Counted from the first letter of the stretch, positions 16,950-23,422 are shown. The stretch is DNA of 64,000 nucleotides from Dryocola clanedunensis_A (GCA_038405435.1 JBBYHZ010000008.1); one strand, 5' to 3'. Notes: generated by a model not told the origin, from the sequence alone. Translations and numbers: made by a program.

Positions 16950-19547
16950 CTAGACCGCGGTCTGGAAAATCACGCCGTCTGCTTTCTCGGTGTACTGGGA
17001 AAGCTGGTCGAAGTTCAGGTAGCGATAGGTATCCACCGCCGTTTTATCGACCTGCGCCATAAAGGTCTGGTATTCCTCAGGCGTCGGCAGTTTGCCCAGC
17101 AATGAGGCAACTGCGGCAAGCTCTGCGGAGGCCAGGAAGACGTTCGCCCCGGTCCCTAAACGGTTCGGGAAGTTACGGGTAGAAGTCGATACCACCGTTG
17201 CGCCGTCTGCCACACGCGCCTGGTTACCCATGCACAGTGAACAGCCAGGGATTTCGATACGCGCCCCGCTCTTGCCGAAGACGCTGTAATAACCTTCTTC
17301 GGTGAGCTGTGCCGCATCCATACGCGTTGGCGGTGCAACCCACAGACGGGTTGGCAGCTGGCCTTTGTGGCTGTCCAGCAGCTTGCCCGCCGCGCGGAAG
17401 TGGCCGATGTTGGTCATGCAGGAGCCGATAAACACTTCATCGATTTTCTCGCCCTGAACGTCAGACAGCAGACGCGCGTCGTCCGGGTCATTCGGTGCGC
17501 ACAGGATCGGCTCTTTGATATCGTTCAGATCGATTTCGATGATCTCTGCGTATTCCGCGTCTGCGTCAGCTTCCAGCAGCTGCGGATCCGCCAGCCATTT
17601 TTCCATGCCCTGGATACGGCGCTCCAGCGTGCGGCGGTCGCCGTAGCCTTCGGCGATCATCCACTTCAGCAGCACGATGTTGGAGTTCAGGTACTCTTCG
17701 ATCGGCTCGCGATCCAGCTTGATGGTGCAACCCGCAGCGGAACGCTCTGCGGAAGCATCCGTCAGCTCAAACGCCTGCTCGACTTTCAGCGTTGGCAGAC
17801 CTTCGATTTCCAGAATACGACCGGAGAAGATGTTTTTCTTACCTTTCTTCTCAACGGTCAGCAGGCCCTGCTTGATGGCGTACAAAGGAATGGCGTGCAC
17901 CAGGTCACGCAGGGTGATACCCGGCTGCATTTTACCTTTGAAGCGCACCAGCACCGACTCAGGCATATCCAGCGGCATAACCCCGGTTGCAGCGGCAAAC
18001 GCCACCAGACCGGAACCAGCCGGGAAGGAGATGCCGATAGGGAAACGGGTGTGGGAGTCACCGCCGGTACCAACGGTATCCGGCAGCAGCATGCGGTTCA
18101 GCCAGGAGTGGATAACGCCATCGCCCGGACGCAGCGACACGCCGCCACGGTTCATGATGAAGTCAGGCAGAGTGTGGTGTGTGGTCACATCCACAGGCTT
18201 AGGATAAGCCGCGGTGTGGCAGAAGGACTGCATCACCAGGTCGGCGGAGAAGCCCAGGCACGCCAGGTCTTTCAGTTCATCACGGGTCATTGGACCGGTG
18301 GTGTCCTGAGAGCCGACGGACGTCATTTTTGGTTCGCAGTACTGGTTAGGACGGATGCCGTCCACGCCGCAGGCACGACCAACCATTTTCTGCGCCAGAG
18401 AGAAGCCACGGGTGCTGGCCGCCACGTCTTTCGCCTGCACGAAAACTTCGCTGTGCGGCAGGTTCAGCGCTTCACGCGCTTTAGTCGTCAGACCGCGACC
18501 GATGATCAGCGGAATACGGCCACCGGCGCGCACTTCATCAAGCAGCACGTCAGTTTTCAGTTCGAAATTAGCGATAACTTCGTTGGTGTCGTGGTTACGC
18601 ACTTCGCCTTTATACGGATAGATGTCGATAACATCGCCCATGTTCAGGTCGTTAACGTCCACTTCAATCGGCAGCGCACCGGCATCTTCCATGGTGTTAA
18701 AGAAGATTGGCGCAATTTTACCGCCCAGCACCACACCGCCACCGCGCTTATTCGGCACGTTAGGAATGTCGTCACCCATGAACCACAGCACGGAGTTAGT
18801 GGCGGATTTACGGGATGAACCGGTACCGACAACATCACCAACATACGCCAGCGGGAAGCCTTTCTTATTCAGGGCTTCGATCTGCTTGATTGGACCGACG
18901 CTGCCCGGCTGATCCGGGTCAATGCCTTCACGGGCGTTTTTCAGCATCGCCAGAGCGTGCAGTGGGATATCCGGACGGGACCAGGCATCCGGCGCAGGAG
19001 ACAGGTCATCGGTGTTAGTTTCACCGGTCACTTTGAAGACGGTAACGGTGATTTTCTCGGCCAGCTTTGGACGAGACAGGAACCACTCGGCGTCAGCCCA
19101 GGATTTCAGAACCTGCTGCGCGTGGGTGTTGCCCGCTTTCGCCTTCTCTTCTACGTCATAGAAGTTGTCGAACATCAGCAGCGTATGAGACAGCGCTTTG
19201 GCAGCAATAGCAGCCAGCTTTTCGTTGTCCAGTGCGTCAATCAGCGGGTGAATGTTGTATCCGCCCTGCATGGTACCAAGCAGCTCGACTGCTTTTTCAG
19301 GGGAGATTAATGGGGAGGTGGCGTCGCCTTTGGCGAGGGCAGCCAGGAAACCGGCTTTAACGTAGGCGGCTTCATCGACGCCTGGCGGAACGCGGTTGGT
19401 AATCAGATCTAACAGAAATGCTTCTTCGCCTGCAGGCGGATTCTTCAGCAGCTCAACCAGTGCGGCCATTTGGGTTGCATCTAATGGTTTTGCAACAATC
19501 CCCTCGGCGGCACGTTCAGCTACGTGCTTACGGTATTCTTCTAGCAC
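16950..19547 (-). CDS. acnB: Aconitate hydratase B
   Basis: Main citrate-cycle aconitase, converting citrate to isocitrate; the apo form can bind mRNA. The start is GTG at 19547, preceded by GAGGAGAACC, giving VLEEYRKHVAERAAEG and 865 aa; the frame upstream to 19601 is not supported. It has the N-terminal HEAT-like and swivel domains specific to AcnB, with GTGSSRKSATNSVLWF. The iron-sulfur cluster cysteines lie in GSCMTNIGHF and GCSLCMGNQARV. It lies just left of the tandem toxin-like array. The leftmost antitoxin-like RNA terminates about 220 bp upstream on the same strand. Confidence 0.97.
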   Translation of the reverse strand: MLEEYRKHVAERAAEGIVAKPLDATQMAALVELLKNPPAGEEAFLLDLITNRVPPGVDEAAYVKAGFLAALAKGDATSPLISPEKAVELLGTMQGGYNIHPLIDALDNEKLAAIAAKALSHTLLMFDNFYDVEEKAKAGNTHAQQVLKSWADAEWFLSRPKLAEKITVTVFKVTGETNTDDLSPAPDAWSRPDIPLHALAMLKNAREGIDPDQPGSVGPIKQIEALNKKGFPLAYVGDVVGTGSSRKSATNSVLWFMGDDIPNVPNKRGGGVVLGGKIAPIFFNTMEDAGALPIEVDVNDLNMGDVIDIYPYKGEVRNHDTNEVIANFELKTDVLLDEVRAGGRIPLIIGRGLTTKAREALNLPHSEVFVQAKDVAASTRGFSLAQKMVGRACGVDGIRPNQYCEPKMTSVGSQDTTGPMTRDELKDLACLGFSADLVMQSFCHTAAYPKPVDVTTHHTLPDFIMNRGGVSLRPGDGVIHSWLNRMLLPDTVGTGGDSHTRFPIGISFPAGSGLVAFAAATGVMPLDMPESVLVRFKGKMQPGITLRDLVHAIPLYAIKQGLLTVEKKGKKNIFSGRILEIEGLPTLKVEQAFELTDASAERSAAGCTIKLDREPIEEYLNSNIVLLKWMIAEGYGDRRTLERRIQGMEKWLADPQLLEADADAEYAEIIEIDLNDIKEPILCAPNDPDDARLLSDVQGEKIDEVFIGSCMTNIGHFRAAGKLLDSHKGQLPTRLWVAPPTRMDAAQLTEEGYYSVFGKSGARIEIPGCSLCMGNQARVADGATVVSTSTRNFPNRLGTGANVFLASAELAAVASLLGKLPTPEEYQTFMAQVDKTAVDTYRYLNFDQLSQYTEKADGVIFQTAV

Positions 19548-19763
19548 GACGGTTCTCCTCGCTCTCATTGTCATATGGCGCCACCAGGCTAATCTCTTCA
19601 CGCTCCTGTGAGACAGCAGTTTGTAGGGTAAATGCCCGATACCGCGTCGGGCAGCATAGCAGGATTTTCAGGGGGAGTTAATCTGTTTACAAAAAAGCAA
19701 CATACTATTTTTGCTGAATCGTTACGGATAAGGTTTGCCCTTCCGGAAATGAATTTTGCTCAC

Positions 19764-19786
19764 AAAAAAACCGCCTTTCGGCGGTT
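19764..19786 (-). terminator. Terminator of antitoxin-like RNA, unit 1
   Basis: Reading leftward, AACCGCC-GAAA-GGCGGTT (19769-19786) is followed by a T-run (A-run 19764-19770 on the + strand). A classic factor-independent terminator for a - strand transcript. Confidence 0.85.
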
Positions 19787-19847
19787 CGTTTGTCTCTGCA
19801 AGGTGGTAGCACACGATGCGGAGAAGTGTTTTGTGGCAAGCTCAGTA
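19764..19847 (-). ncRNA. Putative antisense antitoxin RNA core, unit 1
   Basis: The conserved - strand core ends at the terminator at 19764-19786. It begins beyond 19847 in the spacer; the exact 5' end is not visible. The core carries the complement of GTGGCAAGCTCAGTA (19833-19847), which recurs exactly in the leader of unit 1 at 20050-20064. A possible -10, AACAAT on the - strand (19890-19895), would give an RNA of about 120 nt. No -35 can be assigned. There is no open frame of note, so a base-pairing RNA is the simplest reading. Confidence 0.65.
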
Positions 19848-19976
19848 CATGAAGGATTTTGCATCCAAATTTTTAACCGTGCAAGACCAATTGTTTATTT
19901 TGCGTACTGCCACCAGAAAACGTATGTAACTTGCTGCAAACCGAAAATGGCTGTTTATCAGCATCCTTTTCTGCTC

Positions 19977-20119
19977 TACATTCGACGGCGGCCTGCTTCG
20001 CTGGTGTAGCAGCCAGTCACCGGGCACGGAAGCAGTTCATCTGCTCTACGTGGCAAGCTCAGTAAACTTGCCTGGTTCTGCCTTTCCCGGTGAAGAAGGG
20101 ATCGCCGTAGTTTTTACGG
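19977..20119 (+). promoter_or_regulatory. Toxin-like leader and promoter region, unit 1
   Basis: A -10-like TACATT (19977-19982) ends 8 nt before the sharply conserved block that begins GGCCTGCTTCG at 19990, the probable transcript start; the -35 is weak (TTTATC, 19954-19959). The leader contains a GC-rich hairpin, then a tag hairpin with stem GGCAAG/CTTGCC (20052-20072) and loop CTCAGTAAA. A small CCGTA/TACGG hairpin (20105-20119) covers part of the ribosome-binding site. Confidence 0.6.
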
Positions 20120-20128
20120 AAACACGCA

Positions 20129-20248
20129 ATGGAAATGCGTCTGCTCTACGCGCTTATCCTTGTGTTAGGTTCGGTTATCGCGCTGAGTCAGGGTGGCTGG
20201 AATATTTCAGACATCACGGTTCTGCTGGTGCTGAACCTGGGCAATTAA
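20129..20248 (+). CDS. 39-aa hydrophobic toxin-like membrane peptide, unit 1
   Basis: Encodes MEMRLLYALILVLGSVIALS followed by QGGWNISDITVLLVLNLGN. The first 20 residues resemble a signal peptide or membrane segment (positive residue, then a 14-residue hydrophobic stretch, with VIA as a possible cleavage site). The C-terminal part is a second hydrophobic or amphipathic stretch. The ATG at 20129 lies 8 nt after GGA; the second ATG at 20135 lacks a ribosome-binding site. The same protein is encoded in all four units. Size and hydrophobicity fit type I toxins such as Ibs, ZorO, ShoB or TimP. I do not recognise a match to Ibs, Ldr, Hok or TisB; relation to TimP is possible but unverified. Confidence 0.75.
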   Translation: MEMRLLYALILVLGSVIALSQGGWNISDITVLLVLNLGN

Positions 20249-20254
20249 GCTACT

Positions 20255-20278
20255 GGCCGCCCGCAAGGGCGGCCTTTT
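20255..20278 (+). terminator. Toxin mRNA terminator, unit 1
   Basis: GGCCGCCC-GCAA-GGGCGGCC followed by TTTT, six bases after the stop codon. Confidence 0.85.
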
Positions 20279-20289
20279 CGTTTGGCTAC

Positions 20290-20312
20290 AAAAAAACCGC
20301 CTTTCGGCGGTT
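20290..20312 (-). terminator. Terminator of antitoxin-like RNA, unit 2
   Basis: Same AACCGCC/GGCGGTT stem (20295-20312) with a T-run on the - strand. It lies back to back with the unit 1 + strand terminator, 12 bp apart. Confidence 0.85.
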
Positions 20313-20374
20313 CGTTTGTCTCTGTAAGGTGGTAGCACACGATGCGGAGAAGTGTTTTGTGGCAAGCCCCAAAC
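20290..20374 (-). ncRNA. Putative antisense antitoxin RNA core, unit 2
   Basis: Same conserved core as unit 1, with a different tag: the complement of GTGGCAAGCCCCAAAC (20359-20374), found exactly in the unit 2 leader at 20576-20591. A candidate -10, CATAAT on the - strand (20414-20419), lies at nearly the same distance from the tag as in the other units. The 5' end is not determined. Confidence 0.65.
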
Positions 20375-20502
20375 GCAGATGAGATTACACACAAAATTAT
20401 TCACCCTCAAGCCATTATGCTTATATTGCGAGCAACTTTATAAAAATCGATGCAACTGCCTGCAATTCAAGAATCCAGTTTCCAACCGGTTATTTTTTAC
20501 TC

Positions 20503-20646
20503 TAAATTCGTCTACGGCCTGCTTCGCTGGTGTAGCAGCCAGTCACCGGGCCCGGAAGCAGTTCGATTCCCCTACGTGGCAAGCCCCAAACAGCTTGCCT
20601 GGTTCTGCCTTTCCCGGTGAAGAAGGGATCGCCGTAGTTTTTACGG
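20503..20646 (+). promoter_or_regulatory. Toxin-like leader and promoter region, unit 2
   Basis: A -10-like TAAATT (20503-20508) ends 8 nt before the conserved block at 20516. The tag hairpin has stem GGCAAGC/GCTTGCC (20578-20599) and loop CCCAAACA. The CCGTA/TACGG hairpin precedes the ORF as in unit 1. Confidence 0.6.
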
Positions 20647-20655
20647 AAACACGCA

Positions 20656-20775
20656 ATGGAAATGCGTCTGCTTTACGCGCTTATCCTTGTGTTGGGTTCG
20701 GTTATCGCGCTGAGTCAGGGTGGCTGGAATATTTCAGACATCACGGTTCTGCTGGTGCTGAACCTGGGCAATTAA
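20656..20775 (+). CDS. 39-aa hydrophobic toxin-like membrane peptide, unit 2
   Basis: Identical protein to unit 1. The DNA differs from unit 1 only at silent positions (CTC to CTT at codon 6, TTA to TTG at codon 13). Spacing to the GGA ribosome-binding element and to the + strand terminator is the same. It begins 527 bp after the unit 1 start. Function is inferred from size, hydrophobicity and the paired antisense RNA. Confidence 0.75.
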   Translation: MEMRLLYALILVLGSVIALSQGGWNISDITVLLVLNLGN

Positions 20776-20781
20776 GCTACT

Positions 20782-20805
20782 GGCCGCCCGCAAGGGCGGC
20801 CTTTT
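20782..20805 (+). terminator. Toxin mRNA terminator, unit 2
   Basis: GGCCGCCC-GCAA-GGGCGGCC followed by TTTT, identical to unit 1. Confidence 0.85.
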
Positions 20806-20816
20806 CGTTTGGCTAC

Positions 20817-20839
20817 AAAAAAACCGCCTTTCGGCGGTT
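20817..20839 (-). terminator. Terminator of antitoxin-like RNA, unit 3
   Basis: AACCGCC/GGCGGTT stem (20822-20839) with a T-run on the - strand. Confidence 0.85.
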
Positions 20840-20900
20840 CGTTTGTCTCTGCAAGGTGGTAGCACACGATGCGGAGAAGTGTTTTGTGGCAAGCCCGATA
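20817..20900 (-). ncRNA. Putative antisense antitoxin RNA core, unit 3
   Basis: Conserved core with the tag complement of GTGGCAAGCCCGATA (20886-20900), matched exactly in the unit 3 leader at 21103-21117. The adjoining spacer is the one most similar to unit 1. A candidate -10 is AACAAT on the - strand at 20943-20948. Confidence 0.65.
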
Positions 20901-21029
20901 CAAGAAGGATTTTGCATCCAAATTTTTCACCGCGCAAGGCCAATTGTTTATTTTGCGTACTCCTGCCGGAAAATGAATGTAAAACTCTGCAATCACAAGA
21001 TCTCCGTTTATCAGCATCCTCTTTTACAC

Positions 21030-21172
21030 TACATTCAATGGCGGCCTGCTCCGCTGGTGTAGCAGCCAGTCACCGGGCCCGGGAGCAGTTCATACGTCCT
21101 ACGTGGCAAGCCCGATATGCTTGCCTGGTTCTGCCTTTCCCGGTGAAGAAGGGATCGCCGTAGTTTTTACGG
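21030..21172 (+). promoter_or_regulatory. Toxin-like leader and promoter region, unit 3
   Basis: A -10-like TACATT (21030-21035), with TTTATC 17 bp upstream, ends 7 nt before the conserved block at 21043. The tag hairpin has stem GGCAAGC/GCTTGCC (21105-21125) and loop CCGATAT. Confidence 0.6.
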
Positions 21173-21181
21173 AAACACGCA

Positions 21182-21301
21182 ATGGAAATGCGTCTGCTCT
21201 ACGCGCTTATCCTTGTGTTAGGTTCGGTTATCGCGCTGAGCCAGGGTGGCTGGAATATTTCAGACATCACGGTTCTGCTGGTGCTGAACCTGGGCAATTA
21301 A
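21182..21301 (+). CDS. 39-aa hydrophobic toxin-like membrane peptide, unit 3
   Basis: Identical protein to the other units; the only change from unit 1 is silent (AGT to AGC at Ser20). The same GGA element lies 8 nt before ATG and the same terminator follows. It starts 526 bp after the unit 2 start. Confidence 0.75.
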   Translation: MEMRLLYALILVLGSVIALSQGGWNISDITVLLVLNLGN

Positions 21302-21307
21302 GCTACT

Positions 21308-21331
21308 GGCCGCCCGCAAGGGCGGCCTTTT
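21308..21331 (+). terminator. Toxin mRNA terminator, unit 3
   Basis: GGCCGCCC-GCAA-GGGCGGCC followed by TTTT, identical to unit 1. Confidence 0.85.
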
Positions 21332-21342
21332 CGTTTGGCTAC

Positions 21343-21365
21343 AAAAAAACCGCCTTTCGGCGGTT
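21343..21365 (-). terminator. Terminator of antitoxin-like RNA, unit 4
   Basis: AACCGCC/GGCGGTT stem (21348-21365) with a T-run on the - strand. Confidence 0.85.
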
Positions 21366-21428
21366 CGTTTGTCTCTGCAAGGTGGTAGCACACGATGCGG
21401 AGAAGTATTTTGTGGCAAACCTAATACG
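21343..21428 (-). ncRNA. Putative antisense antitoxin RNA core, unit 4
   Basis: Conserved core with the most divergent tag: the complement of GTGGCAAACCTAATACG (21412-21428). The unit 4 leader carries GTGGCAAATCTAATACG (21629-21645). The single C/T difference becomes a G-U wobble in the RNA duplex, so pairing is kept over 17 positions. A candidate -10 is AACAAT on the - strand at 21469-21474. Confidence 0.65.
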
Positions 21429-21555
21429 AAAACTATTTTGCCTCCTGAAATCATCAGGCGCAAGTTAGATTGTTCATTTTGTGCACAAATGCCGAAAAGT
21501 GGATGCAACTCTTTGCAAACATTAAAACGCCATATTCAAGCACACCGCTTTTATC

Positions 21556-21698
21556 TATATTCACCAGCGGCCTGCTTCGCTGGTGTAGCAGCCAGTCACC
21601 GGGCCCGGAAGCAGTTCATCCATCCTACGTGGCAAATCTAATACGCTTGCCTGGTTCTGCCTTTCCCGGTGAAGAAGGGATCGCCGTAGTTTTTACGG
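21556..21698 (+). promoter_or_regulatory. Toxin-like leader and promoter region, unit 4
   Basis: A -10-like TATATT (21556-21561) ends 7 nt before the conserved block at 21569. The tag hairpin has a shorter stem, GGCAA/TTGCC (21631-21651), with the tag in an 11-nt loop. Confidence 0.6.
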
Positions 21699-21707
21699 AA
21701 ACACGCA

Positions 21708-21827
21708 ATGGAAATGCGTCTGCTCTACGCGCTTATCCTTGTGTTGGGTTCTGTTATCGCGCTGAGTCAGGGTGGCTGGAATATTTCAGACATCACGGTT
21801 CTGCTGGTGCTGAACCTGGGCAATTAA
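21708..21827 (+). CDS. 39-aa hydrophobic toxin-like membrane peptide, unit 4
   Basis: Identical protein to the other units. Two silent differences from unit 1 (TTA to TTG at codon 13, TCG to TCT at Ser15). It is the last unit before lpd, and its terminator lies head to head with that of lpd. Confidence 0.75.
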   Translation: MEMRLLYALILVLGSVIALSQGGWNISDITVLLVLNLGN

Positions 21828-21833
21828 GCTACT

Positions 21834-21857
21834 GGCCGCCCGCAAGGGTGGCCTTTT
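21834..21857 (+). terminator. Toxin mRNA terminator, unit 4
   Basis: Same stem as the other units with one C-to-T change giving a G-U pair (GGGTGGCC arm), followed by TTTT. Confidence 0.8.
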
Positions 21858-21862
21858 AGCCC

Positions 21863-21889
21863 AAAAAAAACGGCCCCGCAGGGCCGTTT
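21863..21889 (-). terminator. lpd terminator
   Basis: On the - strand AAACGGCCC-TGCG-GGGCCGTTT followed by a run of T residues, 16 bp past the lpd stop codon. Confidence 0.88.
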
Positions 21890-21905
21890 CGTCAAACTCG
21901 AAAAG

Positions 21906-23330
21906 TTACTTTTTCTTCGCTTTCGGGTTTGGCAGATCGGTGATGCTACCTTCGAAGATCTCGGCGGCCAGACCCACTGACTCATGCAGAGTCGGGTGCG
22001 CATGGATGGTGAGCGCGATGTCTTCTGCGTCACAACCCATTTCGATAGCCAGGCCAATCTCACCTAACAGCTCGCCGCCGTTAGTCCCGACAATCGCACC
22101 ACCGATAACACGGTGAGTCTCTTTGTCGAAGATGAGCTTGGTCATACCGTCTGCGCAGTCGGAAGCGATAGCACGGCCAGAAGCAGCCCACGGGAAGGTG
22201 GCGGTTTCGTAGCTGATGCCTTTCTCTTTCGCTTCTTTCTCGGTCAGGCCAACCCACGCAACTTCTGGTTCGGTATAAGCAATCGATGGGATCACTTTCG
22301 GGTCGAAGTAGTGCTTCATGCCGGCGATAACTTCTGCGGCAACGTGACCTTCGTGAACACCTTTGTGCGCCAGCATCGGCTGACCGACGATATCGCCGAT
22401 TGCGTAGATGTGCGGCACGTTGGTGCGCATTTGTTTGTCGGTACGGATGAAGCCACGGTCGTCAACTTCAACGCCGGCAGCGCCCGCGTCCAGCAGCTTA
22501 CCGTTAGGTACGCGGCCGATAGCAACCAGCACCGCATCATAACGCTGCGCTTCTGCCGGGGCTTTTTTGCCTTCCATAGAGACGTAGATCCCGTCTTCTT
22601 TGGCTTCAACGGCGGTCACTTTGGTTTCCAGCATCAGGTTGAACTGCTTGCTAATACGCTTGGTGAACACCTTAACCACGTCTTTATCGGCGGCAGGGAT
22701 AACCTGGTCGAACATCTCAACCACGTCAATCTCTGAACCCAGCGCATGGTAAACGGTACCCATTTCCAGACCGATGATCCCGCCGCCCATAACCAGCATG
22801 CGTTTTGGTACGGATTTCAGTTCCAGAGCGTCGGTGGAATCCCATACGCGCGGATCTTCATGCGGAATGAATGGCAGCTGAATCGGACGGGAACCCGCCG
22901 CGATAATCGCGTTATCAAAGTTGATGGTAGTCGGGCCGTTTTCGCCTTCGACAACCAGAGTGTTAGCGCCGGTAAATTTACCCAGACCGTTAACGACCTT
23001 AACTTTACGACCTTTCGCCATACCGGACAGGCCACCAGTCAACTGGTTGATAACCTTTTCTTTCCAGGTACGGATTTTGTCGATGTCGGTTTTCGGCTCG
23101 CCGAAAACGATGCCGTGCTCGGCCAAAGCTTTCGCTTCTTCGATAACTTTAGCAACGTGCAGCAGAGCTTTAGAAGGGATACAGCCAACGTTCAGACAAA
23201 CACCACCAAGGGTGCTGTAACGTTCAACAATGACGGTCTCCAGACCTAAATCAGCGCAACGGAATGCAGCGGAGTAACCAGCAGGACCAGCCCCAAGTAC
23301 CACGACCTGAGTTTTGATTTCAGTACTCAT
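21906..23330 (-). CDS. lpd: Dihydrolipoamide dehydrogenase (E3)
   Basis: FAD flavoprotein that reoxidises lipoyl groups with NAD+. It is shared by pyruvate and 2-oxoglutarate dehydrogenases and the glycine cleavage system. It is 474 aa. The N-terminal FAD fold VVLGAGPAGYSAA, redox disulfide GGVCLNVGCIPSK, NAD-binding GGGIIGLEMGT and the C-terminal catalytic HPTLHES are all present. Two ATGs stand in tandem; the second (23330) is better spaced from AGAGG and gives MSTEIKTQ as in E. coli. It has its own upstream promoter region with a perfect palindrome, beyond the aceF terminator. Confidence 0.97.
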   Translation of the reverse strand: MSTEIKTQVVVLGAGPAGYSAAFRCADLGLETVIVERYSTLGGVCLNVGCIPSKALLHVAKVIEEAKALAEHGIVFGEPKTDIDKIRTWKEKVINQLTGGLSGMAKGRKVKVVNGLGKFTGANTLVVEGENGPTTINFDNAIIAAGSRPIQLPFIPHEDPRVWDSTDALELKSVPKRMLVMGGGIIGLEMGTVYHALGSEIDVVEMFDQVIPAADKDVVKVFTKRISKQFNLMLETKVTAVEAKEDGIYVSMEGKKAPAEAQRYDAVLVAIGRVPNGKLLDAGAAGVEVDDRGFIRTDKQMRTNVPHIYAIGDIVGQPMLAHKGVHEGHVAAEVIAGMKHYFDPKVIPSIAYTEPEVAWVGLTEKEAKEKGISYETATFPWAASGRAIASDCADGMTKLIFDKETHRVIGGAIVGTNGGELLGEIGLAIEMGCDAEDIALTIHAHPTLHESVGLAAEIFEGSITDLPNPKAKKK

Positions 23331-23422
23331 CATGACCTCTTAATTTATTTCCGGCGGGTCTGACGTTATTTTTCTGATGTATCACAACGCCCATCATCCA
23401 CCGGGACGTTCTATCCGCGTGC

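Larger units (their letters stand above)
19764..21857. repeat. Four-unit tandem array of divergent small-ORF/antisense-RNA modules
   Basis: Four direct repeats of about 515 bp (19764-20278, 20290-20805, 20817-21331, 21343-21857) recur with a 526-527 bp period between acnB and lpd. Each unit has a - strand terminator and RNA core on the left, a diverged AT-rich spacer of about 130-140 bp, then a + strand leader, a 39-codon ORF and a + strand terminator. Flanks are nearly identical between units, whereas spacers are not (units 1 and 3 are the closest pair). No transposase, integrase or CRISPR-like short repeat is present. Organisation and matching tags point to tandem type I toxin-antitoxin loci. 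Confidence 0.85.

Noticed and set aside
17367..18818. Long + strand frame opposite acnB (483 codons)
   Set aside because: Shadow of acnB codon usage; composition (His/Gln/Arg-rich) is typical of antisense frames, and no recognisable domain is present.
19837..19960. A firm promoter for the - strand antitoxin-like RNA
   Set aside because: An AACAAT/CATAAT hexamer recurs at a similar distance from the tag, but no -35 is convincing, so only a candidate -10 is mentioned and no promoter feature is listed.
19764..21857. CRISPR array or satellite
   Set aside because: Period of about 526 bp with long conserved blocks, ORFs and terminators; repeat and spacer sizes are far too large for CRISPR, and no cas genes are present.
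19764..21857. Insertion sequence or phage remnant
   Set aside because: No transposase, integrase, terminal inverted repeats or target duplication could be seen.
20050..21859. Longer + strand frames across the array (80-236 codons, such as those beginning near 20352 or 20843)
   Set aside because: They read through leaders, terminators and spacers, lack ribosome-binding sites, and their sequence changes among copies at sites that are silent in the 39-codon frame. The 39-aa ORF explains the coding signal better.
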